This document shows positions 16,969-28,244 of a stretch of 64,000 bases of DNA, one piece after another. A program made the position numbers and the translations under genes. Source of the stretch: Rhynchonema sp. JSB1_4 (Eukaryota > Nematoda > Chromadorea > Monhysterida > Xyalidae); the NCBI GenBank assembly GCA_030248065.1, contig JASAMV010004701.1, positions 1-64,000 of the forward strand. The letters run 5' to 3'. The notes beneath the pieces were generated by a model, which was not told the origin of the DNA, did not search any database, and saw only the letters and a list, made by a program, of their open reading frames with translations. Each line of letters begins with the position of its first letter. Position 1 is the stretch's first letter.

Positions 16969-17917
16969 GGCTTGGTAGTTGTGCACGTAGTTGTGCACAG
17001 GCACTGTCGTGGCTGGGGGGATGGGGGATTCCCCCCTAAGGGGTATCTATCTCGAGTCAACCCTCAGGGGGGGATGGGGGAAGGATATCTATCTCGAGCC
17101 GCCCCCAAAGGGTATCTCGAGTAATTAGATTTATGCTTTTCAAAGGCAAAAATAGGTGTTTTTCGACCTCGAAACCCCTACCCAAAAATGGTCATTTTAG
17201 GCCAATGTTCGGCAAAAATGTCAAAAAGTACCCATTTTTAGGCCAATTTTGCAGTAAAATTGCATGCAAAAAAACGGCCTTTTTTCGCCTTTTGACGGAC
17301 CATAGGGGTATCTTGGGTACCCTCTGGGGGTATCTCGAGTAACTGCGAAACGCCCCCCTAGGGTATCTTGGGTCGATTGGCCTGCCACCACACTGTGCAC
17401 AGGTACATTTATGCACGTTTGTTGTTCGTTCAGAGCACATAATACGCCTCTTATTGACGAATGGATACGAATAAATGCGATTACAAGCGAAAAAAACACT
17501 TTCAAGCTCCTTTTTGGGGGTTTTTGGAGGTTTGAAAAAAATTTGAATTTATGAGCGAAAAATTGCGTTAAAATGAGCATATGAGCAAAGTTTTGCCTGT
17601 TGTTGTTCAAAAACTAGATGTCGGATTTCGAGTTTTCTTCAGAACTGTAAGGTGTCGGCTTTTTTCTTAGATGTCGGGTGTCGGGTACCTCCAGACCTCT
17701 AACGTTATACCAGAGATGGATTTCCCCCTAGAACGACACTACTACACTGATTGAAAGAGCATCCCGTTGTACTTTTTCCATGCATTTTTCTGATCCTAAA
17801 CAATTAAAAAGAATTGGTATTTTGCGCAAAAAGGACTGTCATTTATGTACACTGGACTGGACAGTTGTTGAGCCCAATTTTTAAAAGTGCTATTTTAAAG
17901 CGCTGAAGAAACTGAAG
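16969..17917. other. Repeat remnants upstream of COX6C
   Basis: Includes G-rich words GGGTATCTCGAGT repeated several times (17040-17390) and an end-less family-1 core at about 17380-17550. A word GACCTCT near 17690 resembles the end of the 10412-11797 element. No separate gene seen. Confidence 0.5.
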
Positions 17918-18263
17918 TTGGCCCATTCCATTTCGTTTTCTTCAAAAATCAATGCTCGCGAAAGGCGAAATCAGTATGGTGTACGGTTGCAGGCACGCAC
18001 GATGTTGATCCAATCACTGTCGGTCGCCGCGATCGCCGCTGTGTCCGCCTATGTGTTTGCGTTCCGACCCAAATACAAGCGATACGACGAGTGGAGAAAG
18101 TGCGTTTCATTTGTTCTCTGTCTAATATGTTTGCTTCCAACGCGTGGATTGTGATCGTTGTTGTTGCAGCTCGTACGACCCGTGGCCGCATCTCAAACGC
18201 ATGTGCGAGAAGAACCTTCTGCACTCGTGCCCCGATGTTGTGGCCGGCAAGGCACCGAAATAG
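17918..18263 (+). CDS. Cytochrome c oxidase subunit 6C
   Basis: Small nuclear-encoded subunit of respiratory complex IV in the mitochondrial inner membrane. Two exons, about 17918-18099 and 18170-18263, with donor GTGCGT and acceptor TTGTTGCAG in phase 2. The core MLIQSLSVAAIAAVSAYVF is the single membrane segment. It is followed by basic KYKRYDEWRNSYDPW and a tail ending LLHSCPDV, matching the family pattern of one N-terminal helix, a YxxFYxxYD-like stretch and a FQSC-like end. The start is uncertain: ATG at 17918 gives 91 residues, while ATG at 18002 gives 63; an acceptor at GGTTGCAG near 17993 could instead join an unseen upstream exon. It converges with the SEC14-like gene. Confidence 0.8.
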
Positions 18264-18567
18264 GGCTGATTTGTAAATTATGAGTGATGGATGTTGTAGA
18301 TACATTACATAAACCTAAATTTGTTGGATTACTTAGTCTAATGCGCAGTTTGCATAGGATCAACCAATTTTACGTCCAAGTTTTCTGAAAAATAAGTGCT
18401 GAGTATCAACTGTTATATCTTAGGTCTGTACCTTGCGACTTCTTATTCTGATCGGCCCGCAGTGATCGACCGTTATCCTGTACAACAAAATAATATCTGA
18501 GAAAATAAGTATGTTATGTGCTCAATATCTGTCATAAGAGAGTTTGCTTTGTGTACATGCAGCATTT

Positions 18568-18573
18568 TTTATT
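18568..18573 (-). terminator. Possible poly(A) signal of the SEC14-like gene
   Basis: TTTATT on the plus strand, so AATAAA on the minus strand, about 410 bp downstream of the stop codon at 18981. Confidence 0.4.
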
Positions 18574-18972
18574 GTTTGTGAGATCCTGTGCTTAGCCCTC
18601 TGTTATATGGAGTAAAAGTACGCCGAATTTGATACTCAATCAACACGGGAAACATGATTTTGTTACTTTTCTTTGAATGCCAAACCAATGTGACAAGACT
18701 TTTATCGTACACACGTATTCGGTCCAAAATAGTAGCATTGTGGCAGAGCATTCCAATGTACATTAGCAATGTTTTGTTCAACAATTATCAGGCCAGTCAC
18801 AGTTTGATGATACAGATCTTAAAATCTCGTTCCACCGCAATATTTTAAAAACGCGCAGTGGCTGTCAGCGAATAGAGTAAGCATGATTACTATCAAATGG
18901 AAAACAGGGCACAATTTCTTTTGTTTTGTATAAGCTTCTTTGTTTAGTACATTGTGGTTGCTTCATTGTGAG

Positions 18973-20492
18973 ATGAAACATCAAGGCTCAATGACGTCGA
19001 TGGTGTAACGCAACTCCTTGGCCGAAAACCAACTGTACGTGTTGTCAAACTCGATAACATCTGCAAAATTTATGTGATTTGGGATTTCTGAACCGAAAAC
19101 CACCGGATGTACAGGTACGATACAGAAAGTGATAAAGCGTGTGGTGAAACATCACCAACAGGCTTGGCATTTGATGTTTCACTGGCCCAATACATAAACG
19201 CCACTCACATTTGCCAGGTGCATCACAGACGATCGAGCCAGTAACAGGCACAACCGAGCATTCGAGTCTGATGTTTGGGTACACAGTTGTCAAGTCAGTG
19301 GTGCCCTTCGATGAGCCCCCATCCGACCCCCTCAAGTCGTAGTACACCGCGAAACCAATGTCTTCGGTCAGCGTTGCGTACGACCAACTGAAAATACAAC
19401 ACGGTTACATCACTTAGTCATCGTGACGCAACGTAAGGATGTTGTTACTGTAGTTCCTTGTGATTGGTTGAGTGCCGCCAGATTACCTGTCTGACATTAG
19501 AATGTAGCGAGGTCCGCAGACCACTTGATACCAGTCGATTATGTGATTACTGTAATTGCTCAGCCAACATAACCCTTGATCACTTACAATAATCTCGATC
19601 CAGGCACGTCCACATCGACTTCGATCAAATGCTTGTATCCGGGGTATACCGTAATCTCTTCGTGGAAATCGTCGCGTGCGTTTGACGACCAGTCGACGTA
19701 GTAGGTCTCTGGCACACGACACTCTTGGCACACGTCCTGAAATCGAAGGGTTTAGGGCCGTCTTTATGGCACAAGGTTGCATCCGAAGCAGTAAGCTGAA
19801 TTCTTTGTTGAAGGAAACCGTTTCCCAAACAAAGCGCATCTTTCACACAGAACAAAGTGTCGAAAACTCGCTACGGAACTGCACTAGTCATGACTGAGGT
19901 ACATACATAGTTCCTGTTTTCTTCCAATGTTTTCAACAACCCTAATTGATCAACTCACAGTGGCATGATGAAAATGATTGAAGTCTTCGGGGTGTTCCAG
20001 TCCCCCTCCGAGCACGGCCGGCCAATTGTCAAGGGGAATCTTCTCACTGATCACGTCCAGCCAATTATCTGCAACTCAAGGTGATGTTTCATCGGCTGAT
20101 CGAAGTGGTTGAGTGAGTGAGGGATGAGCACCTACCTCCGGGTATCTCGACCAATTGTTTTGTTTCATCGGACAGGAACGGCAACAGTACTTTGTAGGTG
20201 TATTGCGCCATCGAGGGCGCGTTGATCAGATAGATCTTCTTGAGCAACAACGGATAGTGCTCTTGGTACAGGGCAATCAACTGAAATAGTGGCATCAAGT
20301 TGCCAACGTTGCGTTCACAAAAGCATGTTTTTTCGTTTGTGATGTATTTATTGCACATGACTTTGTGGCAAGATTTTTCGGAAACATTGGTTTGTTTTCT
20401 CTCCTCCCTATATATGTAACCTACATATGCACTGGTTTGAAACTACGACAGCGGTCTTTGCACATAGAATCGATATGATCATGAAACATCAG
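18973..20492. promoter_or_regulatory. Cluster of five TGAAACATCA motifs in the SEC14-like gene
   Basis: Exact copies at 18973-18984 (overlapping the stop codon), 19144-19155 and 19171-19182 (opposed pair inside the last intron), 20081-20092 (just upstream of a splice acceptor) and 20481-20492 (just downstream of a splice donor). Confidence 0.8.
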
Positions 20493-22203
20493 CCGAACGA
20501 ACCGTGAGGAAGGTTGCAGCGAATGGCTTGCAGTTGAAATGCTCGAATGTCATGTGCTCCAAGTCAAACACGATCGTCATTCGTTCGTATGGCCGTCGAG
20601 TCTGAAATTAATGCAAAACAAAAGTTGGTTCCTTTCTGTTTTTTCTATTTTGCAATTTTTATTTCGCCCTGAATTTAACGTGCCAAACTGCTTTTTGTGA
20701 CGAAGTGGCTTCGCCTCTGACGTGGCTCTTAGCGCAAACCAAAGGGTTAAACGGCAGGAGCCGAATCCCACCAGTGACCAACACGTTATGCGACCAAAGC
20801 CTTTGCTTTTTTCTGTACCCTGGCCTCCCTTGCGCGCGTCGCTGATTTTGCGACTGCGCAGGCATCTGGGTAAAACGCAAACATCAATTATATGTACTTG
20901 CTGTCAAATAACAGGCGCTTATCAAACAGAAATTAGCCTCATGCGTCGACTATTATTCTCCAATTAGATGAGTTGCCTGGAAGTCGTATGCCGTTTTGTC
21001 AAATTAACGTCGAATAAAAGATGATTGTGCAACTTTTGCATTCAAAAACGCTGTTGCCAACAATGCCACACACGAGATGCTTTTTATATGCTGTACATGT
21101 TAATTGTGCTCTCCCATGGTCTCCTCAACAATGCGTCCTCGTTGTGTGTATCAGAGCGCAATGACTTTTGTTGCCCTTATCACAGCCTTTGGTTGTTTGA
21201 GAAAAGCATTTTTCTTCCACTTTACAACAGGCAGTGGTTGGGCATTTGGTTACGCTTCGTTTGTTCAATAAATTCCTGATTTCCGCAAAACATTTTGAAC
21301 CACTTGGTTGAGCAGATGTGCATGATCATTGCAAGGATGAAGCATTTAAAAACTACTTTCGACGCAAAATTGACGTACAAATACTGAACAAAACAAGTAA
21401 AAAAATGAGCCGCTCACATTGGCAGCGAGCTGTTCGCATTTCTGCATTCCACGTTCGATCACCATCAGACAGAATTTGATGTACTCCTGTGATTGGCACG
21501 ATTTGAAAATGCCTGAAACGCAAACGGGATGTGTCCGTGAATAAGACAAAACTACTCAAGCACTATGTTTCAAATGTATACTGTATGCGGGTTGAGCGCA
21601 TTACAAAAAGTTGAAAAAGCTGCGAACCTTCAACATCCTGATTTCCGAAGGGCGACACGAGCACAGGTCCACCATCGTTGTCCGGTCCACAATATCCGTA
21701 ACCCAAGTATTTGTCCAACACTGAAGGCATTTTCCATCTGGTCAGCTCGTCGAGTTGCCAGGCTTTGCGGAAGATCAGGTGCTGCAAAGACAGTTAGAAA
21801 ATTGTTCGATTTTAATCTTGAGCCAGCACTACTCTGAGATCTGGTTTGCGGGCCAAGTCCATGCACTATTAAAATTTCCAATACATAAAACAATCAAGTG
21901 AAGCATATCACCTTTCTGAGTGCGAGCGAAGTCTGATTGACATCACCACCGCACGCACGCAGCCAACGCAACAAACGACCCTCCGGGAATTGTTGCAGCC
22001 CGAACACTGATTGACGCAACTGACATTTAGGACAAGTTAGATTTAGATCATATTGAAAATAATATGTTCAAGGAGCACCAAAGATTGTGAAGGTTTGGTC
22101 AAATAATGCTGCCATTTACCTTCTGCAGCGACATGCTTTCGTGATCGGACATTTGAAATTCGTTGTCCGAAAATACGTGATTCATCGACATGGTCGTGGC
22201 CAT
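18981..22203 (-). CDS. SEC14-like protein (CRAL-TRIO plus GOLD domain)
   Basis: Predicted cytosolic lipid-binding and transfer protein of the SEC14L2 group, about 420 residues against about 400 in vertebrates. Eleven exons with matching phases. The N-terminal part has LLRWLRACGGDVNQTSLALRK, the CRAL-TRIO N-terminal helix. The lipid pocket includes MTIVFDLEHM, YPLLLKKIYLINAPSM and PFLSDETKQLVEI. The C-terminal GOLD beta domain has SYATLTEDIGFAVYYD and ends IEFDNTYSWFSAKELRYTIDV. A 33-bp exon (21865-21833) is needed to join the first two domains' exons. The start at 22203 has a good AAAATGG context. The stop codon is part of a TGATGTTTCA motif. Phospholipid or tocopherol-type ligands are known for relatives; the ligand here is unknown. 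Confidence 0.93.
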
Positions 22204-24145
22204 TTTCGGCTGATCTTGAAGTGTAACGTGTGTGTGTGAAGAAGGTTGAAGTGTAACTTTGCTGAATTTGCGGTCCACTTTTAGGGATTCTGACTGAAAC
22301 GGAACAGGAACGATTTTGAACAAAGTTGTGATCGATAACAACAAAATGAACAGAATCTGTGTGAGAAACCCAAACTCAAATGAAATGAACTGCTGCCCAG
22401 CAATATGTTGTCAACCAAAAATAGTTCCTTTTTATTATTGTGCAATAAAGAATCACATGACAAAATGGTCACATGTAACCAGTTGTGGGTTGAGAGCTAA
22501 TTAAGAAATGCGCTGGACGTGCAGTTATACGGTTTACAGTTGCAGTTAGGGACACGATACCATCTTCGGTTGGAAAAATAGAGATAAAAATTAATAAAAG
22601 AGTAAAGTCAACACAAATGACCCACGAGCGCGCTGGTCGATCTGATTTTATAAATACGGATGTCAGTCAGCTCCAAATGTTGTGAAATTTGGGAACTTCC
22701 AAAGCAGCAGCGAGAGACGAACAAGTGCAAATGGGTGTTTGGTGTAGGCCAGGGCTGCAGATATCAAAATAATCGGACTAAAAACACGTAAAAACAGTTT
22801 TGTGCAGCGTGTCTGCTGCTGCTGCGCGCATATTATGAAGGGGATACACTGACAAAAAAGTGTGTTGTAGTCTTTTTGGGAAATACCAAGCGACAACGAC
22901 ACTGAAAAACGCAGCGAAAAAAAACCGGGCCGACACTCAGTGCTGTGTGTGCACGTAAATAAAAGAAGAACAAAGACAAACAGAATTCCCCACACATGTG
23001 GATGGTTTGAAAATAAAAAAAGTACAAGTTTCGTTGCATTTTATGATTTTTCTAACCAGAGTATGTACATAGGAAATGAATAGCAGAGTGCAATAATAAT
23101 GGTGTTGTTCATGCGCACAGCGGGACTCCAAAAGTCATTAACAGCAAACGCGAAAGATTCACCGCAACTGTCTTACTTATCTGGAATACGTAAAAACGGC
23201 GACGTGAGCGAAGATTCGGACCAACCTACAAAATACCTGTACATACATTATACCCACTTGTCCACTTGCTATGAAAAGATTCTGAAAGTAACAAAGTAGG
23301 CAATGAACACCAAAAACTAGATACAAATCTTATCAAACCTAGAGTGTAACCAACCTCACTATGAACCCGCGGGAGGTGCACGCTCAGGCTGGCAGTGCTA
23401 GCGCATGTGCACACTATGTATAGTTGGTTGGCATTTGATTACCCATAGTGACTGACTGCATGTGGGTGCAGCATGGTGGTTACGAAATGTACGTCTGCCA
23501 ATGCGCATGGACAGCGTGCACTTATACGCACATGAGCGTACATCGTACATTTGGGAACTACCCAGATGCGGTGGCAACAACACACGCGCACATGCACACG
23601 TCACGTCACTACGTTGAACATGTTACATGATCACACAACTGATACATATGCGCGGTGTTATGCTCGTCGCTCTTGTTAGAACAACTCTAAAAATAAAAAC
23701 CATAATTTGGGAAGCTCCAGAGCTCGTAACGTACGCGTGCATCGGTTTGTGCGGGACGGTGCTAGCGGCGTGAGAAATGAGACAAGAATGTGTATATTTG
23801 GTGGCATGATCAATGACATACAGGTACAAACAAATTGAAAGAAAACTAGGTTTAAACCGGTCTCTAGTTGTCAATTTCTGTCGCGTCGTTCACTTTACCT
23901 ATATACATACATGTACTGTATATGTATATTTCGCAACCGTTTCCCACACGTGCGTTTGTTGGGCTCGTTTCAAGTTCAGTCGGACATAAGTTTTGTTGAA
24001 AGACCGAATGAAGTTATATTGGATCTCCCCAAAGAAATATTTGATTAAAAGAGAGAAGTGTCTCTTGTTTTTTACGAGTTCACGGTGTCCAACGTGGGCG
24101 AGCTTCAATAAGTGATACGACCTATGCCTGCATATACCACTAATG
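22204..24145. other. Intergenic, no gene seen
   Basis: Upstream of the SEC14-like gene. Contains palindromic GTACAT/ATGTAC words and dinucleotide-like stretches around 23390-23620 and 23890-23930, but no coding exon, RNA gene or inverted-repeat element that I can support. Confidence 0.45.
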
Positions 24146-24489
24146 ATCATGTTAGTCTGTTTTGTTAGTCTGTTTTGTTAGTCTGTCGGCCTCAGTACTT
24201 AAGGATTTCAACACTACAGCATAGGAAAAAAACAGACTGACATCGACAGACTAACATGAGCACGATCCTATCTTTAACACTGTGTTTCGTTGTTCAAAGA
24301 AAATGGCTTTCATTATGCGATTTGAAAGTAAATTGGTTCCAGCATCCGATAACGGCAACTCATTTTGCACGCAGCAGTGTGTAAAAATGGAAAATGCGCA
24401 CTATTATGTTTCGCTATTGGCGTTTCTTAGATGTGAAACTTTTGCTTACCCGCTGAATGTATTGTGTGTTTGGCGGACACGAATTGCGC

Positions 24490-24960
24490 CTGGATCTGGC
24501 GCTGTTTTGGCAGTGAAATTTGTGGATGCCCCCGCAATTTACTGTCCATATCCTACTTATTTTTTAGGCTTTGCCTTAGGCTTACGAACCGAATTCTGGC
24601 TCTATTTGGCGCTGGTTTGGCAGTGAAATTTGTGGATCCCCCCGCAATTTACAGTCCATATCCTACTTATTTTTTAGGCTTTGCCTTAGGCACACGAAAC
24701 GAATTCTGCCTCGATCTACCGCTGTTTTGGCAGTAAAATTTGTGGACCCCCTCAATTTATTGTCCATATCCTACTTATTTTTAGGCTTTGCCTTAGGCAC
24801 ACGAAACGAATTCTGCCTCGATCTGGCGCTGTTTTGGCAGTGAAATTTGTGGACCCCCTCAATTTATTGTCCATATCCTACTTAGTTTTTAGGCTTTGCC
24901 TTGGGCACAACGAAACGCCTAGGCTTTGCCTTTAGGCACAACGAAACGATAAGCTTTATT
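24490..24960. repeat. Four tandem copies of a 107-110 bp unit
   Basis: Marked by TTAGGCTTTGCCTTAGGC at 24564, 24674, 24781 and 24889, each preceded by GTCCATATCCTACTTA and followed by CTGTTTTGGCAGT-type words. Each unit carries an inverted TTAGGC-like pair. It sits inside the 24146-25822 element. Confidence 0.85.
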
Positions 24961-25204
24961 CACTGTTATCACCCATTTTGGGGGAAAGGAGCAGGTAACA
25001 CGCAGAACAAAGCTGAAAACACGATCTGACTGCGTCGACAGTGGTCGTGGTACTGCTTTGAGTAACTCCTGTGTTTCTGTGCAAAAACTTTCTCTGCGAC
25101 ATGAGCAAAATAATAGAGCGAAAATGTTGATTTGAGATCCAATCCTACCCAAGCTATTTCCCAGCAGCCACCTTGCAGATTTAAACTCAGCGCAGCACAT
25201 GCAA

Positions 25205-25263
25205 ACACACACACACAACACACAGACACACCCTGCAGCACAGCAGCAACACACACACACACA
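25205..25263. repeat. CA-rich microsatellite
   Basis: Broken (CA)n runs separated by short GC-containing words, inside the 24146-25822 element. Confidence 0.8.
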
Positions 25264-25309
25264 CTCGGTCGCACTGCTTGTGTTTATATAAAGCATTAAG
25301 CAGCCGTCA

Positions 25310-25396
25310 GCTGGCGCCCGTATGTCCTAGTGGTCAAAGGCTTGGCTTTGTGATCGCACGTGTTGCGCACTCGGAGGTTCAAAGCTCGGACGGTCA
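25310..25396 (+). other. tRNA-like (SINE-type) sequence
   Basis: TGTCCTAGTGG fits an RNA polymerase III A box and GGTTCAAAGCT lies about 55 bp downstream where a B box is expected (8 of 11 to consensus). The acceptor stem does not pair convincingly and the T stem has a mismatch, so it is not a plausible functional tRNA. It is more likely a tRNA-derived promoter of a short retroelement or a decayed tRNA. Confidence 0.4.
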
Positions 25397-25822
25397 CATG
25401 ATAAACACTTTTTGCTGGTTTTTCTCATTATACCTATGTGAACAGACACCGTGATTGCAAAAATAGTGTAGAAAACGTGATGCAATAAATAAAACTATTT
25501 GAATTCACGCATTCAACACGTTTTAATGTGATTGCACCACAAAGCAACAAGTTAATGGCTCCCTATGTAAATGACACAAATTGCAACCAGTTCAGAAACA
25601 TCACGAGGCGTATTTTCTATTTTTACACACTGCCGCGTGCAAACTGATTTGCTGTGATCGCATGCTGGAAGCCATTTTCTTTGAAAAACAAAACACAGTG
25701 TTGAAGATAGGATCGTGCTCATGTTAGTCTGTCGATGTCAGTCTGTTTTTTTTCTCCCATGCTGTAACGTTACAGAAAACGACAGACTAACAAAACAGAC
25801 TAACAAAACAGACTAACATGAT

Positions 25823-28244
25823 AATTTCTGGCATATACAGTACTACGACTATCTACATATATACAGTAGTCTTTCATTTTATTCTCGGTCCAAAGAAAGT
25901 ATACAGCAAATGTTTCATCGCAACAGCAGCCATCAAGTCACACGCATGTTTCGAGCCACGTTGTCGACCTGTTGGTAATCATCCACGACGATGACTGCTG
26001 TTTTCAAGGCGTTGAAACATTTTCTGTATACCGCCTCTGGGCTGTTATAAAACGGAAAGACTATATAATGCGCGCAAGTTGTATGTTTTTCACTTTCGAA
26101 AAACCTGTTCGTCATAAAACGTTTGTGTGTTTGGTCTGTTGTTCGCGCACACGCTATAAACTTGATGATCTTTATCTCATTGTTTCGCTTTTGTTTTTGA
26201 AGATAAACATAAAGTAGTGAATAATGTTTTGTGTGCAAACTTTTTCGCCGAGCGCATAATGATGTGTGACAATTAGTATTCTTTTGAAACAATTTATTTA
26301 TGTATCCCCGCAATAATGAACATAAACACGATAGATTTCTTTTCCACTGAGTAGCGCATAACGAAAATACACGCAAAAGTTATGAACTTTCTTCACAAAA
26401 GGAACGTCAAGCACATATCTGAAGCAAAGAAACAAATACGCAAACGCACTAATTGTTCATTTTAAAAATTAATCGAAACATTAATGTTACTTGGAGTCAA
26501 ATACATAAAACCTGAAAAACGGGCTCATCATTGTGAAACAAACGCAAAGAAGAAAGAGAGAGAACATCTCAAATGATAACGGCTACTTTGCTGGGCGCGT
26601 GAAACAGCATCGTCCGTACAACCTACCAGCACTTGACAGGAAACCCGAGTCTTTTACCCAGTCTACGCGCATCCGAAAAGCTCGTGGACTGTTTATCACG
26701 AAAATCACCTCAAGCTGCGTTTACCCAATCGATTTGAAATACACATGATGACGTTTTCGAGAAAATGGTCTGAATTTCTTCAGTGCCAGACAAGTAATTG
26801 AGAGGGTACGAAAAAGGATGCATACAATACATACGATAAAACACAACAATGAATCAGAACTCTTCATTTGAAAGTTGACGTGTAAGTTTAATTTCTCAGA
26901 ATTTTCATGTCGAAACGAGGAGAACAGTTACTTGGTACTTGAAAAATATGAACTTTGTGGATGAATAAACCTGGTACAGACGTTACGCATGAAGTAAAAA
27001 TAGAAAAATAGCCACGCAAGAAGCATATACAGAGGTATATGTATGTACAGTACATCGAACTACAAATAAGAGGTCATAACATGAAGATTAGCTTGAATTT
27101 GTTTTCCTGGTTTTTTCAAACATAGAATTTTATATTTATAGGCGCACAAGCAAATCTAGAAAGTATCCCTGCAATAACACAGTATCGGCCATGCAAAAAA
27201 CACAAATGTTTTCACAGTTATGAATTCTTTTTGCACTGTGTGGCTGAGCCACGTTAAAAAATTAAAATACATATTTTCTCTGAGCGCAAAATTCACAAAC
27301 AGGGTTATGTTTGACAAATAAAACCGTGGCGTGTGGGTTGCGAATTGATGCACAAACTTATGATTCAGAAAATAGCAGCAGGTAGATTTTGTGTTTTTTT
27401 AACCTGGACACCAAAGTAAAAAGTTACAAATTTCGCCCTGAGATGAAATTCACATAAACTTGTAACAAATATAACAGTGTATATCCAGAGTTTCGTTCAC
27501 TCTCTATGAGAGAAGTGCAAATTACCGATGCAAACCAGTTTGAGTTCTGGTTCCGTTCGAGCGAATCCGGGAACCGGAACCAGTTGATTCTGGCTTGCGT
27601 CAGTAACGGAGAATCGAGGTAACCAAACGCGAACCTGATTCCAGAGCTGGCAGAAAAAAGTTTTCCTGAAATAGAGTTGAAGTTGAGAGGTAAGAATACA
27701 AATTTCATTATTATATTTTGAGTTCTTTCTTTCCTGGGTAGGTTTGGCAGGCATTTTTTAAACAAGAAGTAAATTTGTTACAGCAGCTATGGTATAGTTG
27801 AGGTAACAGCGGTTATTACTAGAGCATAACTCAAAATCGAAACAATAAAAAAACCGGCGCCCGCTAAAGCGGCGTTTAAAACATACTGTATACGCAGTGT
27901 TTTTAAAACGAAATGTTACCAAGCGAGGTATATTTCTCAACGATTATAGAAACACAATGTTCGCTGAAATGAAAAACGAAAGAAACAAGAAAGCAGGCAT
28001 ATGTACCAAGTGCAGTTTTAAAATAAATACACGAAATAAATCTTTTGAAGCACAGACAGAAAAATGCAGTCAAACTGTGCGTGCACAATCTACCCAAAAA
28101 GACAAACAAGAAAATGGTCAACAACACCGGCTATCGAAAAAAATTCAACGGTTTGCGAAAATAATCTGGACCGGAAATTCGAACGTAGAACAAAAATAAA
28201 TTCCCGTTTTCGACAATGAGCTCGTAGTCTGGCACCGGTCTCCT
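25823..28244. other. Intergenic or 3' region of lin-41; no gene seen
   Basis: AT-rich DNA downstream of the minus-strand lin-41 stop codon. The proximal few hundred bases are presumably its 3' untranslated region. A possible let-7 seed match is discussed in findings. No coding exon was recognised. Confidence 0.45.

Larger units (their letters stand above)
24146..25822. mobile_element. 1.68 kb element with long inverted ends repeating GTTAGTCTGTTTT
   Basis: The left end ATCATGTTAGTCTGTTTTG at 24146 recurs inverted at 25822. Inverted similarity extends to about 24320 on the left and from about 25670 on the right, and includes a second inner ATGTTAGTCTGTCGATGTC word. Inside lie a four-copy tandem repeat of 107-110 bp, a CA run and a tRNA-like stretch. 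No transposase is recognisable. Confidence 0.8.

Noticed and set aside
19500..19560. Possible extra exon (IDWYQVVCGPR) in the SEC14-like gene
   Set aside because: The flanking exons join directly in phase 2 to give a normal GOLD strand; including this segment breaks the frame.
24490..24960. CRISPR-like array
   Set aside because: Units are direct 107-110 bp repeats without unique spacers, in an animal genome.
25310..25396. Functional tRNA gene
   Set aside because: Acceptor stem does not pair and the T stem has a mismatch; kept only as tRNA-like.
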